Of a stretch of 64,000 nucleotides of DNA, positions 1-9,031 are shown one piece after another. Under the pieces are notes generated by a model. It was given only the letters and a program-made list of their open reading frames with translations, did not search any database and was not told where the DNA came from. Source of the DNA: JACMLD01 sp047602295 (GTDB taxonomy: Bacteria > Bacteroidota > Bacteroidia > Chitinophagales > Chitinophagaceae). Positions within the stretch are counted from its first letter, which is position 1. Each line of letters starts with the position of its first letter. The position numbers and the translations under genes were made by a program. Where the stretch lies: assembly GCA_047602295.1 (NCBI GenBank), contig JASGHP010000001.1, positions 3,038,001 through 3,102,000 on the forward strand, given 5' to 3'.

Positions 1-1
1 A

Positions 2-136
2 AGCGCAAGGGTTGCTATTATTAAGGCATCTGCTGGCTTCCACGAAAAGCTTAAAGAGTTTGAAGCGCTGAAGCCAGGTTCAGAACTTATAAAAAATGAG
101 TTTTTGAATAAACAGGAAGAAGTGTTTTCAATGTAA
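2..136 (+). CDS. ilvN: Acetolactate synthase small subunit, C-terminal end (partial)
   Basis: The first 45 codons of the window read open in frame 2 and stop at a TAA at 134-136. The peptide starts SARVAIIKASAGFHEKLKEF, which resembles the C-terminal end of Bacteroidota IlvN proteins as I remember them. IlvN is the regulatory subunit of acetohydroxyacid synthase and feeds ketol-acid reductoisomerase, which is the next gene 118 bp downstream. The ilvN-ilvC-ilvA order is usual in this phylum and is the main support. The 5' part lies outside the window. The assignment rests on a short tail plus context, so it is probable rather than certain. Confidence 0.65.
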   Translation, partial: SARVAIIKASAGFHEKLKEFEALKPGSELIKNEFLNKQEEVFSM

Positions 137-254
137 GGGCTAAAAATTTTTCGCCCAGTTAGAATAGTAAAATTTTTATTTTAAAATAGCCGGACATGAA
201 GAGTAAGACAAATGTTACGCTTATTCTCTTTGGTTTCGGCGCAAAAAAACAAAG

Positions 255-1346
255 ATGGCAAAACTAAATTTCGGCGGCGTAGAAGAAAACGTAGTAACTC
301 GTGAAGAGTTCCCGCTGGCAAAAGCACAACAAGTACTGAAAAATGAAACAGTGGCTGTAATTGGTTATGGTGTTCAGGGGCCTGGTCAGGCGCTTAACCA
401 AAAAGATAACGGTATTAATGTAATTGTTGGTCAGCGCAAGAATTCTAAAAGTTGGGATAAAGCCGTACGTGATGGTTTTGTGCCAGGTGAAACATTATTT
501 GAAATTGAAGAAGCATTGCAGAAAGGCACCATTATTTGCTACCTGTTGAGCGATGCAGCACAAATTGCTATGTGGCCAACTGTAAAGAAGAATCTTACCG
601 CTGGTAAAGCATTGTATTTCTCTCATGGCTTCGGTATCACTTTTAAAGAACAAACAGGAATTGTTCCTCCTGCAGATGTTGATGTGTTTTTAGTTGCTCC
701 AAAAGGTTCTGGTACTTCACTGCGCCGCATGTTTTTGCAAGGCCGTGGTTTAAACAGTAGCTATGCCATCTTCCAGGATGCAACCGGCAAAGCAAAAGAA
801 AGAGTAATTGCTTTGGGTATTGCAGTAGGTAGCGGTTATTTGTTTGAAACTGATTTCAAAAAAGAAGTATATAGCGATTTAACTGGCGAACGCGGCACAT
901 TGATGGGTGCTATTCAGGGTATTTTTGCTGCACAATACCAGGTATTGCGCGACAAAGGACATACTCCTTCTGAAGCATTCAATGAAACAGTTGAAGAGTT
1001 GACACAATCATTGATGCCATTGGTAGCAGAAAATGGTATGGATTGGATGTATGCAAACTGCTCTACAACTGCACAGCGTGGGGCGTTGGATTGGTGGAAA
1101 AAATTCCGTGATGCAACTGCGCCTGTATTCAAAGAATTGTACGAAAGTGTTGCAGCAGGCAAAGAAAGCCAGCGCAGCATCGACAGCAATAGCCAGGCTG
1201 ATTACCGCGAGAAACTGGATGCGGAATTGAAAGAACTGCGTGAAAGTGAAATGTGGCAAGCTGGTAAAACAGTAAGAAGCCTGCGTCCTGAAAATCAGGC
1301 CCCTGCTGAATCAAAAGAAAAAAAAGCGGCAGCAGCCGTTAATTAA
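255..1346 (+). CDS. ilvC: Ketol-acid reductoisomerase (NADP+)
   Basis: IlvC converts acetolactate or acetohydroxybutyrate to the dihydroxy-acid in valine, leucine and isoleucine synthesis, in the cytoplasm. The 363-residue protein has the Rossmann motif GYGVQGPGQ at residues 37-45, SHGFGI at 123-128, and the metal-binding DLTGE loop at 208-212, followed by the all-helical KARI domain. Length fits the Bacteroidota form, which is slightly longer than the short class I enzyme because of a charged Ala/Lys-rich tail (ESKEKKAAAAVN). The start is the only ATG before the Rossmann fold. It lies between ilvN and ilvA and probably shares a transcript with them, although a terminator-like hairpin separates it from ilvA. 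Confidence 0.97.
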   Translation: MAKLNFGGVEENVVTREEFPLAKAQQVLKNETVAVIGYGVQGPGQALNQKDNGINVIVGQRKNSKSWDKAVRDGFVPGETLFEIEEALQKGTIICYLLSDAAQIAMWPTVKKNLTAGKALYFSHGFGITFKEQTGIVPPADVDVFLVAPKGSGTSLRRMFLQGRGLNSSYAIFQDATGKAKERVIALGIAVGSGYLFETDFKKEVYSDLTGERGTLMGAIQGIFAAQYQVLRDKGHTPSEAFNETVEELTQSLMPLVAENGMDWMYANCSTTAQRGALDWWKKFRDATAPVFKELYESVAAGKESQRSIDSNSQADYREKLDAELKELRESEMWQAGKTVRSLRPENQAPAESKEKKAAAAVN

Positions 1347-1356
1347 TATGACTGAT

Positions 1357-1411
1357 TAAAAAAAGCGCAGGTGCATGGCAGTTATACTGTTTTTGTATCC
1401 TGCGTTTTTTT
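1357..1411 (+). terminator. Hairpin with T-run between ilvC and ilvA
   Basis: A run of A and CGCAGG (1366-1371) pairs with CCTGCG (1399-1404) and a following run of seven T. The loop is about 27 nt. The shape is that of an intrinsic terminator after ilvC. Since ilvA starts 20 bp later, partial read-through or processing is possible. Confidence 0.6.
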
Positions 1412-1431
1412 ATTGAATTGATAAAAGGAAT

Positions 1432-2688
1432 ATGAACACTACAACAGTTACACCCGTGCAATTAGATTATGCCAAGGCTGCAGAACGATTAAAAAAAGTT
1501 GTCAACCGCACACCACTTACTTTAAATGCAAACCTGTCGCGCAAATATCAGTGCAACGTATATCTTAAAAGAGAAGATTTGCAAGTGGTGCGTTCTTATA
1601 AATTACGTGGTGCTTTTAATATGATGAGTAGCCTTCCAGCAGAGCAATTGCAAAAAGGTGTGGTATGTGCAAGTGCGGGTAATCATGCGCAGGGGTTTGC
1701 ATATAGCTGTAAAAGGCTGGGTGTAAAAGGGGTGGTGTTTATGCCTATTATCACGCCCAACCAGAAAGTAAACCAGACAAAAATGTTTGGTGATAGTTTT
1801 GTAGAGATTGTCCTCACTGGTGATACGTTTGATGATTGCGCAGCCGCAGCAAAAAAGTATACGCTTGAAAACGGGATGGTATTTATTCCTCCTTTTGATG
1901 ATTATAAAATAATTGAGGGACAGGCTACAGTTGGCGTAGAAATCCTGGAAGATCAGCCACAGGTAGATTATTTATTTGTGCCAGTGGGCGGCGGTGGTTT
2001 AAGTGCAGGTGTTGGTTCTTATTTCAAAATTTTTTCGCCGCAGACAAAAGTAGTTGGTGTGGAACCAGCTGGTGCTCCGTCTATGTACGAAGCTTTGCAG
2101 GCAGGAAGCCCGGTTACTTTGGAAAACATCGATCGCTTTGTAGATGGTGCAGCGGTTAAAAGAGTAGGGGAGCTTACCTTCAATATATGCAAAGATGTTT
2201 TGGCAGATATGCATTTGGTGGCAGAAGGAAAAGTATGTTCTACTATCTTAAAACTATATAATGAAGACGCCATTGTAGTGGAACCAGCGGGAGCATTGTC
2301 TATTGCCGTATTGGATGATTATGCCGATGCCATAAAAGGCAAGAATGTTGTTTGCGTTGTAAGTGGTAGCAATAATGATATAGATCGCATGCAGGAAATA
2401 AAGGAACGCAGCTTGCAATTTGAAGGATTGAAACATTATTTCCTGGTTCGTTTTGCACAAAGACCAGGTGCGTTAAAAGAGTTTGTAAACCATGTATTGG
2501 GTCCCAATGATGATATCACCCGGTTTGAATACATGCAGAAACATAATAAAGAGACAGGTCCGGCTTTGGTAGGAATAGAATTAAAAGAAAAAACTGATTA
2601 TGATATCCTGCTAAAAAATATGCAGAAATACCAGATAAATTTTACTGAATTAAATAAAAATGATACACTGTTCGGTTATCTGGTTTAA
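1432..2688 (+). CDS. ilvA: Threonine dehydratase (biosynthetic)
   Basis: PLP enzyme that deaminates threonine to 2-oxobutanoate, the first step to isoleucine. The 418-residue protein has the Schiff-base lysine in SYKLRG (K57), SAGNHAQG at 81-88 for substrate carboxylate binding, and the phosphate-binding tetraglycine loop GGGGLSAG at 186-193. The C-terminal 80 residues form one ACT-like regulatory domain, so this is the short form rather than the two-ACT-domain E. coli type (about 510 residues). That fits IlvA of Bacteroidota. Position directly after ilvC supports the biosynthetic rather than the catabolic (TdcB) role. Confidence 0.95.
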   Translation: MNTTTVTPVQLDYAKAAERLKKVVNRTPLTLNANLSRKYQCNVYLKREDLQVVRSYKLRGAFNMMSSLPAEQLQKGVVCASAGNHAQGFAYSCKRLGVKGVVFMPIITPNQKVNQTKMFGDSFVEIVLTGDTFDDCAAAAKKYTLENGMVFIPPFDDYKIIEGQATVGVEILEDQPQVDYLFVPVGGGGLSAGVGSYFKIFSPQTKVVGVEPAGAPSMYEALQAGSPVTLENIDRFVDGAAVKRVGELTFNICKDVLADMHLVAEGKVCSTILKLYNEDAIVVEPAGALSIAVLDDYADAIKGKNVVCVVSGSNNDIDRMQEIKERSLQFEGLKHYFLVRFAQRPGALKEFVNHVLGPNDDITRFEYMQKHNKETGPALVGIELKEKTDYDILLKNMQKYQINFTELNKNDTLFGYLV

Positions 2689-2829
2689 TGTGTGCTTTAT
2701 AACGGTTAAGTATACTATTTCATAGATATATGCTTAATCAAATACACGTAGTTATGCATAATTATCAAAAAAAATATATGTAATACGCAACTAATTAGTG
2801 TTAACATTCGTCTTGTGCAAAAAATCTTT

Positions 2830-4179
2830 ATGCAAAGACTAATTGTGCTCGTCTCATTGTTCTGTGCAACTGTTTTTACTTCCCACGCACAGGGCTTTAC
2901 TTCTCCGGTTAAAGGAAGCCTGATAGGTTTCGGTTTTAATTTTACAGATTTTCAAACACCTGCAGAAATCAAAGCAACATCGCTGCATGATGTTTTTAAA
3001 AACAAAGACTTCAGTTCTTTCAGCAGGCTTGACGTAGGCTTTTCATTAATGTATTGGAAAGGCCTTACCAAACACATCGACTTCTCTGCTCGTTACAATG
3101 GCTTGTTTACCGATTACAGTCATTCAGGTAACTCTAGTTCAAGCAATAATTACAGCAACGAATTGGAAGCTTCATTGCATGCAAGACTCTTAAGTGATGA
3201 TCATTTATTTAACCCATTCATTAGTGCTGGTCTTGGTGGCGGAACTTACACTGGTAAAGTTGCTCCTTATGCACCTTTGGGTGTTGGGTTGCAGGTTAAT
3301 CTTGCCAGCACAACTTATATGTTCTTGCAAGGTAATTATCGTCTTAGCCTTGATAAAGCAAGACTTGATAACAACCTGTTTTATTCATTTGGCATAACAG
3401 AAAACATAAGCTCTCCTAAAGCGCCTAAAATGCCACCGCCTCCTCCTCCAATTCCTACAGTAGTAGTAAAAGACAGGGACAATGATGGTGTTGTGGACAG
3501 TTTGGATGCTTGTCCTGATGTTGCTGGTCTTGCTAAATTCAATGGTTGCCCTGATACAGATGGCGATGGCATTGCAGACAAAGACGATAAATGTCCTACA
3601 GTTGCAGGTCTTGCCAAATACCAGGGTTGCCCTATTCCTGATACTGATGGTGATGGTATCAACGATGAGCAGGATAAATGCCCTAGCGTTGCTGGTACTG
3701 CAAAATACCAGGGTTGCCCTATCCCTGATTCTGACAACGATGGTGTAAACGATGAAGAAGATAAATGTCCTTCAGTACCTGGCGTTAAAGAAAACAATGG
3801 TTGCCCTGTGGTGAAAGAAGAGGTAGTTAAGAAAGTAGCTGCAAGTGCGAAAAACATTTTCTTCGCTACAGGTAGCGCTAAATTATTACCTGCTTCATAT
3901 AAATCACTAAACAGTGTTGCTGCTATTTTGAAAGAAGATGGCGACCTGAAACTGGATATTGAAGGTCATACAGATAATTCTGGTAAACCTGCCAAAAACC
4001 AGTTGTTAAGTGAGCAAAGAGCGAAAGCGGTAATGGATTATCTTACCAAAAAAGCAGGTGTAGACGCAAGTCGTTTAAGTTCTGCCGGTTTTGGCGATAC
4101 AAAACCAATTGCCAGCAATAAAACTGCTAAAGGCCGCGCCCAAAACAGAAGGGTTATGTTGATTCCAAAATATATATAA
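2830..4179 (+). CDS. OmpA-family outer-membrane protein with TSP type-3 repeats
   Basis: The protein (449 residues from the ATG at 2830) starts with a signal peptide ending FTSHAQG. About 170 residues of barrel-like sequence follow, then a proline hinge (PKMPPPPPPIP). Next come four calcium-binding thrombospondin type-3 units of the type DNDGVxDxxDxCP, and last an OmpA peptidoglycan-binding domain with the signature IEGHTDNSGKPAKNQ. It most likely ties the outer membrane to the cell wall. An in-frame GTG lies 15 nt upstream, but the ATG gives the better signal peptide. A strong terminator follows, so the gene is a single unit. Confidence 0.9.
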   Translation: MQRLIVLVSLFCATVFTSHAQGFTSPVKGSLIGFGFNFTDFQTPAEIKATSLHDVFKNKDFSSFSRLDVGFSLMYWKGLTKHIDFSARYNGLFTDYSHSGNSSSSNNYSNELEASLHARLLSDDHLFNPFISAGLGGGTYTGKVAPYAPLGVGLQVNLASTTYMFLQGNYRLSLDKARLDNNLFYSFGITENISSPKAPKMPPPPPPIPTVVVKDRDNDGVVDSLDACPDVAGLAKFNGCPDTDGDGIADKDDKCPTVAGLAKYQGCPIPDTDGDGINDEQDKCPSVAGTAKYQGCPIPDSDNDGVNDEEDKCPSVPGVKENNGCPVVKEEVVKKVAASAKNIFFATGSAKLLPASYKSLNSVAAILKEDGDLKLDIEGHTDNSGKPAKNQLLSEQRAKAVMDYLTKKAGVDASRLSSAGFGDTKPIASNKTAKGRAQNRRVMLIPKYI

Positions 4180-4198
4180 TTAATTGATAATGAATGTA

Positions 4199-4230
4199 AA
4201 AAGCCCCGATATTTTTATCGGGGCTTTTTG
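4199..4230 (+). terminator. Intrinsic terminator after the OmpA gene
   Basis: AAGCCCCGATA pairs with TATCGGGGCTT around a TTTT loop, followed by a T-run. The stem is an 11-bp perfect match. Confidence 0.92.
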
Positions 4231-4400
4231 TTGTTATAAAGTGCCTAGTTTGCTAACACTAAGTGAGGAAAATTATTGATGGATTTAAGCAATATCTATC
4301 TTTTTATACGTAATTTTAAAGGGTTGTTTGCTTGCTATTTGCTATTCACCTAGGAAACTGCTTATTTTATTGAATTTTTTCTAACAAAACTGTCTCAACG

Positions 4401-7400
4401 ATGGCAAGCACTGGCTTATACTCCCCCGAATTTGAACGCGATGCATGCGGTATTGGATTTGTAGCCAATATTAAAGGAAACAAAAATCATCAGATTGTAT
4501 CAGATGCGCTAACGGTGTTAGAGAATATGGAACACCGAGGAGCCTGTGGTTGTGAAAACAATTCAGGTGACGGTGCCGGCATCATGATTCAAACCCCACA
4601 TGAATTTTTCTTTGATGAATGTATAAAACTGGGCGTTCACCTGCCTTCTTTTGGCCGGTATGGCGTTGGGGTTATCTTTTTCCCGCAGGAAATACGTCTC
4701 CGCGAAGAATGCCGCGATATCTTCAATCGCTCTGCAGAAAAGCTGGGCTTAGAAGTAATTGGTTACCGAAAGGTGCCGGTAAACCGCGAGGATATCGGGC
4801 CAACAGCACTTAGCGTGGAGCCAGAAATGGAGCACGTGTTTATCGCCTGCCCCGATCATATTTCTAACCCCGACGACTTTGAGCGTAAGCTTTTTGTATT
4901 GCGTAACTACGCAAGTCATACTATCAGCAGCAGTGTAAGAAAAGATGCTATCGGTTTTTATGTGGCTTCTTTGTCGTATAAAACTGTTGTCTATAAAGGC
5001 CAGCTTATCAGCACGCAGGTTAGAAAATATTTTCCTGATCTGAATAACAAAAGAGTTGTATCAGCTTTTGGTTTGGTGCATTCTCGTTTTGCTACCAATA
5101 CTTTTCCTTCCTGGAAATTAGCGCAGCCCTTCAGGTATATGGCGCACAATGGCGAAATAAATACTCTACAAGGGAATCTTAACTGGCTGAAATCCAGCGA
5201 ACATACATTTTCATCTCCATTTTTTACAAAAGAAGAAATGGAAATGCTGCTCCCAATTATTACAAGCGGTCAATCAGATTCAGCATGCCTGGATAATATG
5301 ATTGAACTGCTCACTTTTACTGGGCGTTCACTGCCGCATGTAATGATGATGCTGATACCCGAAGCATGGGATGGCAACGAGCAAATGGACCCGGTAAAGA
5401 AAGCATTTTACGAATACCATGCGTCCATTATGGAACCATGGGATGGTCCGGCTTCCATATCATTTACCGACGGAAAAATAATAGGTGCTACACTCGATAG
5501 AAACGGCCTCAGGCCTTCAAGGTATTGCGTAACAAACGATGATAGAGTAATCATGGCCTCTGAGGCTGGTGCATTGCCGGTTGATCAGAAAACAGTAGTA
5601 GAAAAAGGACGTCTGCAGCCCGGAAAAATGTTTGTGGTAGATATGGAGGAAGGCCGCATCATCAGCGATGCAGAACTGAAAGAAAAAATTTGTTCTCAAA
5701 AACCATATGGCGATTGGCTGAATCAATATAAAATAAGACTGGAGGAACTAGACGAACCGCGTGTTGCTTTCACCCACCTGTCTGATACTTCCATCAGCCG
5801 TTACCAAAAAGCATTTGGCTATACAACAGAAGATATTGATACCATCATAAAGCCAATGGCGCTCGACGGAAAAGAGCCTATCGGTTCAATGGGAACAGAT
5901 GTGCCGCTGGCCGTATTGAGCGATCAGCCACAGCATATTACCAGTTATTTTAAACAACTTTTTGCACAGGTAACCAATCCGCCAATTGATCCAATCAGGG
6001 AAAGAATGGTAATGAGCCTGGCAGCATTTGTAGGAAATAATGGCAACCTGCTGGACGAAGATCCTAAGCATTGTCACACAGTTGCTTTAAAACATCCGAT
6101 ACTTACCAGCACAGAATTAGAAAAGTTGCGCAGTATTGATACGGGCATCTTCCAGGCAAAAACATTGCAAACCTATTTTAGGGCCGATGGTAAACCCGGT
6201 TCTTTAAAAGCAGGGCTGGACAGGCTTTGCAGGTATGCAGAAGATGCAGTGCATGATGGATTTGAAGTATTGATCCTTTGCGACCGTGCTGTAGATTCAG
6301 ATCACGTTGCTATTCCAAGCTTGTTGGCAACAGCAGCTGTACATCACTACCTAATTCGCAAAGGCCTTCGCGGGCAGGTAGGTATTGTGGTAGAAGCAGG
6401 AGATGTATGGGAAGTACACCATGTTGCCTGTTTGTTGGCTTTTGGTGTTACAGCCATCAATCCATACCTGGCTTTGGCCAGCATCCGAAACATGAAAGTT
6501 AATAACGAGCTTGATACCAATCTTTCCTGGGAAGAGCTGCGTAAAAACTATATTAAAGCCATTAATGACGGCTTGTTGAAAGTGTTTTCAAAAATGGGCA
6601 TTTCAACCCTGCAATCTTACCAAGGCGCACAAATTTTTGAAATACTTGGATTGAACAAAGATGTAGTGGCCACTTATTTTACAGGGGCTACTTCACGCAT
6701 AGAAGGCGTTGGTCTGGATGAATTAGCAAAAGAAGCATTGGCAAAGCATTATTTCGCATTTAGCAAGAAAAATGTGCCTGTAGACAGGTTGCCAGCCGGT
6801 GGCGTTTATCAATGGAAACGCAAAGGGGAGTTCCATCTGTTCAACCCCCAAACAATACACCTGCTTCAGTATTCAACCCGCATGAACGATTATAATACGT
6901 TCAAAAAATATTCAAAAGCGGTTAATGATCAGAGTGAGAAAGCTGCAACATTGCGCAGCATGTTCCGCTTTAAACGCAATCGCCCTGCTATACCAATTGC
7001 AGAAGTGGAGCCAGCGGAAAGCATATTCAAACGTTTTGCTACCGGTGCAATGAGCTTTGGTTCTATCTCATGGGAAGCACATACCACACTGGCTATAGCT
7101 ATGAACAGGCTGGGTGGTAAAAGCAATACAGGTGAAGGGGGAGAAGATGAAAGACGTTATGAGAAATTACCAAACGGTGATTCAATGCGCAGTGCTATCA
7201 AACAAGTTGCCAGTGCAAGGTTTGGAGTAACCAGTCTTTATCTTACAGAAGCAGACGAGTTGCAGATTAAAATGGCGCAGGGTGCAAAACCCGGCGAAGG
7301 TGGGCAGTTGCCAGGTTATAAAGTAGATGATTGGATTGGTAAGACAAGGCATTCAACGCCTGGTGTAGGCTTAATATCCCCGCCGCCACACCACGATATA

Positions 7401-8918
7401 TATTCTATTGAAGATTTAGCGCAGTTAATATTTGATTTGAAAAACGCTAATCGTGCCGCACGTATCAATGTTAAGCTGGTATCAAAAGCTGGGGTTGGTA
7501 CAATCGCTACCGGTGTTGCCAAAGCTAAAGCAGATGTAATTCTAATTGCCGGGTTTGATGGCGGTACGGGTGCTTCTCCCATTAGCTCTATTAAACATGC
7601 AGGTTTACCATGGGAGCTTGGTCTGGCAGAAACGCACCAGACATTGGTGAAAAATAAATTGCGCAGCAGGGTAGTAGTGCAGGCAGATGGCCAAATGAAA
7701 ACTGGTCGCGATATAGCCATTGCTACATTATTGGGAGCAGAAGAATGGGGTGTTGCAACTGCAGCGCTTGTTGTCGAAGGATGTATAATGATGCGCAAAT
7801 GCCACATGAACACTTGTCCTGTAGGTGTGGCAACGCAAGATCCGGAATTGCGTAAACGCTTTACCGGCGATGCGGATCACGTAGTAAACTTTTTCAAGTT
7901 TATGGTGCAGGAGTTTCGTGAAATCATGGCCGACCTGGGATATCGCACAGTAAATGAAATGGTAGGACAGGCAGATAACCTGGAAATGAGACCAGACATT
8001 AAGCACTGGAAATACAGCAAGCTGGATTTGTCGCCCATACTTTACAAAGAGCCAGCTTCAGCCCATACAGGTATTTATAACCAGGAAAAACAAGACCATG
8101 GTATAGATGATGTATTGGATTGGAAATTATTGGCAGCCGCACAGCCTGCTATTGAAAAGCAACAGCGTGTTGTGGCATCATTCCCAATAAAAAATACAGA
8201 CCGTACTGCGGGTACTATTCTTTCAAATGAGATTACTAAAAAGTATAAAGGTGAAGGACTGCCAGATGATACTGTTCATTTTAATTTCACAGGTACTGCA
8301 GGCCAAAGCTTTGGAGCTTTCAACAACAAAGGCATAACGCTTGAGTTGGAGGGAGACGCCAACGACTATTTTGGTAAAGGGCTTAGTGGAGCAAGATTGA
8401 TTATCTACCCTTCCAGGGAAGCAACTTTTGTTCCCGAAAACAATAGCATTATTGGCAATGTTGCTTTTTATGGAGCTACATCCGGAGAAGCTTTCATACG
8501 CGGTAAAGCTGGTGAACGATTTGGAGTACGCAATTCAGGCGCCAATGTAGTGGTTGAAGGTGTAGGTGACCACGGTTGTGAATACATGACTGGTGGAAGG
8601 GTTGTAATACTAGGGGATGCAGGCAGAAACTTTGCTGCAGGTATGAGTGGTGGCATAGCTTATATATACGATGTGAAAGGAAAGTTTGGTGAAAACTGCA
8701 ATAAAGAAATGGTGGATTTAGATCCGCTTGATGACGAAGATGCACAATTGCTAAACGATATGATTGCAAAACACTACGCATATACTGGTAGCACAGTGGC
8801 AAAATTTGTGTTAGACGATTTTGAAAACCAGTTAAAAAACTTTGTAAAAGTTTTCCCGAAAGATTACAAAAAAGTACTGAACGAAAAGAAAAAGCAAAAG
8901 GTAGAAGCGGGGAAGTAA
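4401..8918 (+). CDS. gltB: Glutamate synthase (NADPH), large subunit
   Basis: GltB transfers the amide of glutamine to 2-oxoglutarate and makes glutamate. At 1505 residues it has the full bacterial length. The class II glutaminase domain begins at the catalytic cysteine C16 in DACGIGF, so a 15-residue propeptide should be removed. The central domain is followed by the FMN-binding synthase domain with GTGASP and the 3Fe-4S cysteines in CIMMRKCHMNTCPVG. The C-terminal part is the GxGxG beta-helix (repeats of GA/GG motifs, for example GVRNSGANVVVEGVGDHGCE). The small subunit follows 113 bp downstream. Together with the two ammonium transporters it forms a nitrogen-assimilation block. Confidence 0.98.
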   Translation: MASTGLYSPEFERDACGIGFVANIKGNKNHQIVSDALTVLENMEHRGACGCENNSGDGAGIMIQTPHEFFFDECIKLGVHLPSFGRYGVGVIFFPQEIRLREECRDIFNRSAEKLGLEVIGYRKVPVNREDIGPTALSVEPEMEHVFIACPDHISNPDDFERKLFVLRNYASHTISSSVRKDAIGFYVASLSYKTVVYKGQLISTQVRKYFPDLNNKRVVSAFGLVHSRFATNTFPSWKLAQPFRYMAHNGEINTLQGNLNWLKSSEHTFSSPFFTKEEMEMLLPIITSGQSDSACLDNMIELLTFTGRSLPHVMMMLIPEAWDGNEQMDPVKKAFYEYHASIMEPWDGPASISFTDGKIIGATLDRNGLRPSRYCVTNDDRVIMASEAGALPVDQKTVVEKGRLQPGKMFVVDMEEGRIISDAELKEKICSQKPYGDWLNQYKIRLEELDEPRVAFTHLSDTSISRYQKAFGYTTEDIDTIIKPMALDGKEPIGSMGTDVPLAVLSDQPQHITSYFKQLFAQVTNPPIDPIRERMVMSLAAFVGNNGNLLDEDPKHCHTVALKHPILTSTELEKLRSIDTGIFQAKTLQTYFRADGKPGSLKAGLDRLCRYAEDAVHDGFEVLILCDRAVDSDHVAIPSLLATAAVHHYLIRKGLRGQVGIVVEAGDVWEVHHVACLLAFGVTAINPYLALASIRNMKVNNELDTNLSWEELRKNYIKAINDGLLKVFSKMGISTLQSYQGAQIFEILGLNKDVVATYFTGATSRIEGVGLDELAKEALAKHYFAFSKKNVPVDRLPAGGVYQWKRKGEFHLFNPQTIHLLQYSTRMNDYNTFKKYSKAVNDQSEKAATLRSMFRFKRNRPAIPIAEVEPAESIFKRFATGAMSFGSISWEAHTTLAIAMNRLGGKSNTGEGGEDERRYEKLPNGDSMRSAIKQVASARFGVTSLYLTEADELQIKMAQGAKPGEGGQLPGYKVDDWIGKTRHSTPGVGLISPPPHHDIYSIEDLAQLIFDLKNANRAARINVKLVSKAGVGTIATGVAKAKADVILIAGFDGGTGASPISSIKHAGLPWELGLAETHQTLVKNKLRSRVVVQADGQMKTGRDIAIATLLGAEEWGVATAALVVEGCIMMRKCHMNTCPVGVATQDPELRKRFTGDADHVVNFFKFMVQEFREIMADLGYRTVNEMVGQADNLEMRPDIKHWKYSKLDLSPILYKEPASAHTGIYNQEKQDHGIDDVLDWKLLAAAQPAIEKQQRVVASFPIKNTDRTAGTILSNEITKKYKGEGLPDDTVHFNFTGTAGQSFGAFNNKGITLELEGDANDYFGKGLSGARLIIYPSREATFVPENNSIIGNVAFYGATSGEAFIRGKAGERFGVRNSGANVVVEGVGDHGCEYMTGGRVVILGDAGRNFAAGMSGGIAYIYDVKGKFGENCNKEMVDLDPLDDEDAQLLNDMIAKHYAYTGSTVAKFVLDDFENQLKNFVKVFPKDYKKVLNEKKKQKVEAGK

Positions 8919-9031
8919 GTTGTAAGTGATAAGTTTTAAGTGGTAAGTTGGTTGATTGATTTCTTGGTTATTGATCTATTACCACGCCTTTAACCTAATT
9001 AATAACAAATCTCAAAAATCAGCAATAGAAA

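Noticed and set aside
3381..3857. 158-aa minus-strand frame with proline-rich repeats
   Set aside because: Mirror of the TSP3 repeat region of the OmpA gene; codon periodicity belongs to the plus strand.
8919..9031. Short repeats taagttgtaag in the gltB-gltD gap as a regulatory site
   Set aside because: They are imprecise and typical of low-complexity intergenic DNA in this phylum.
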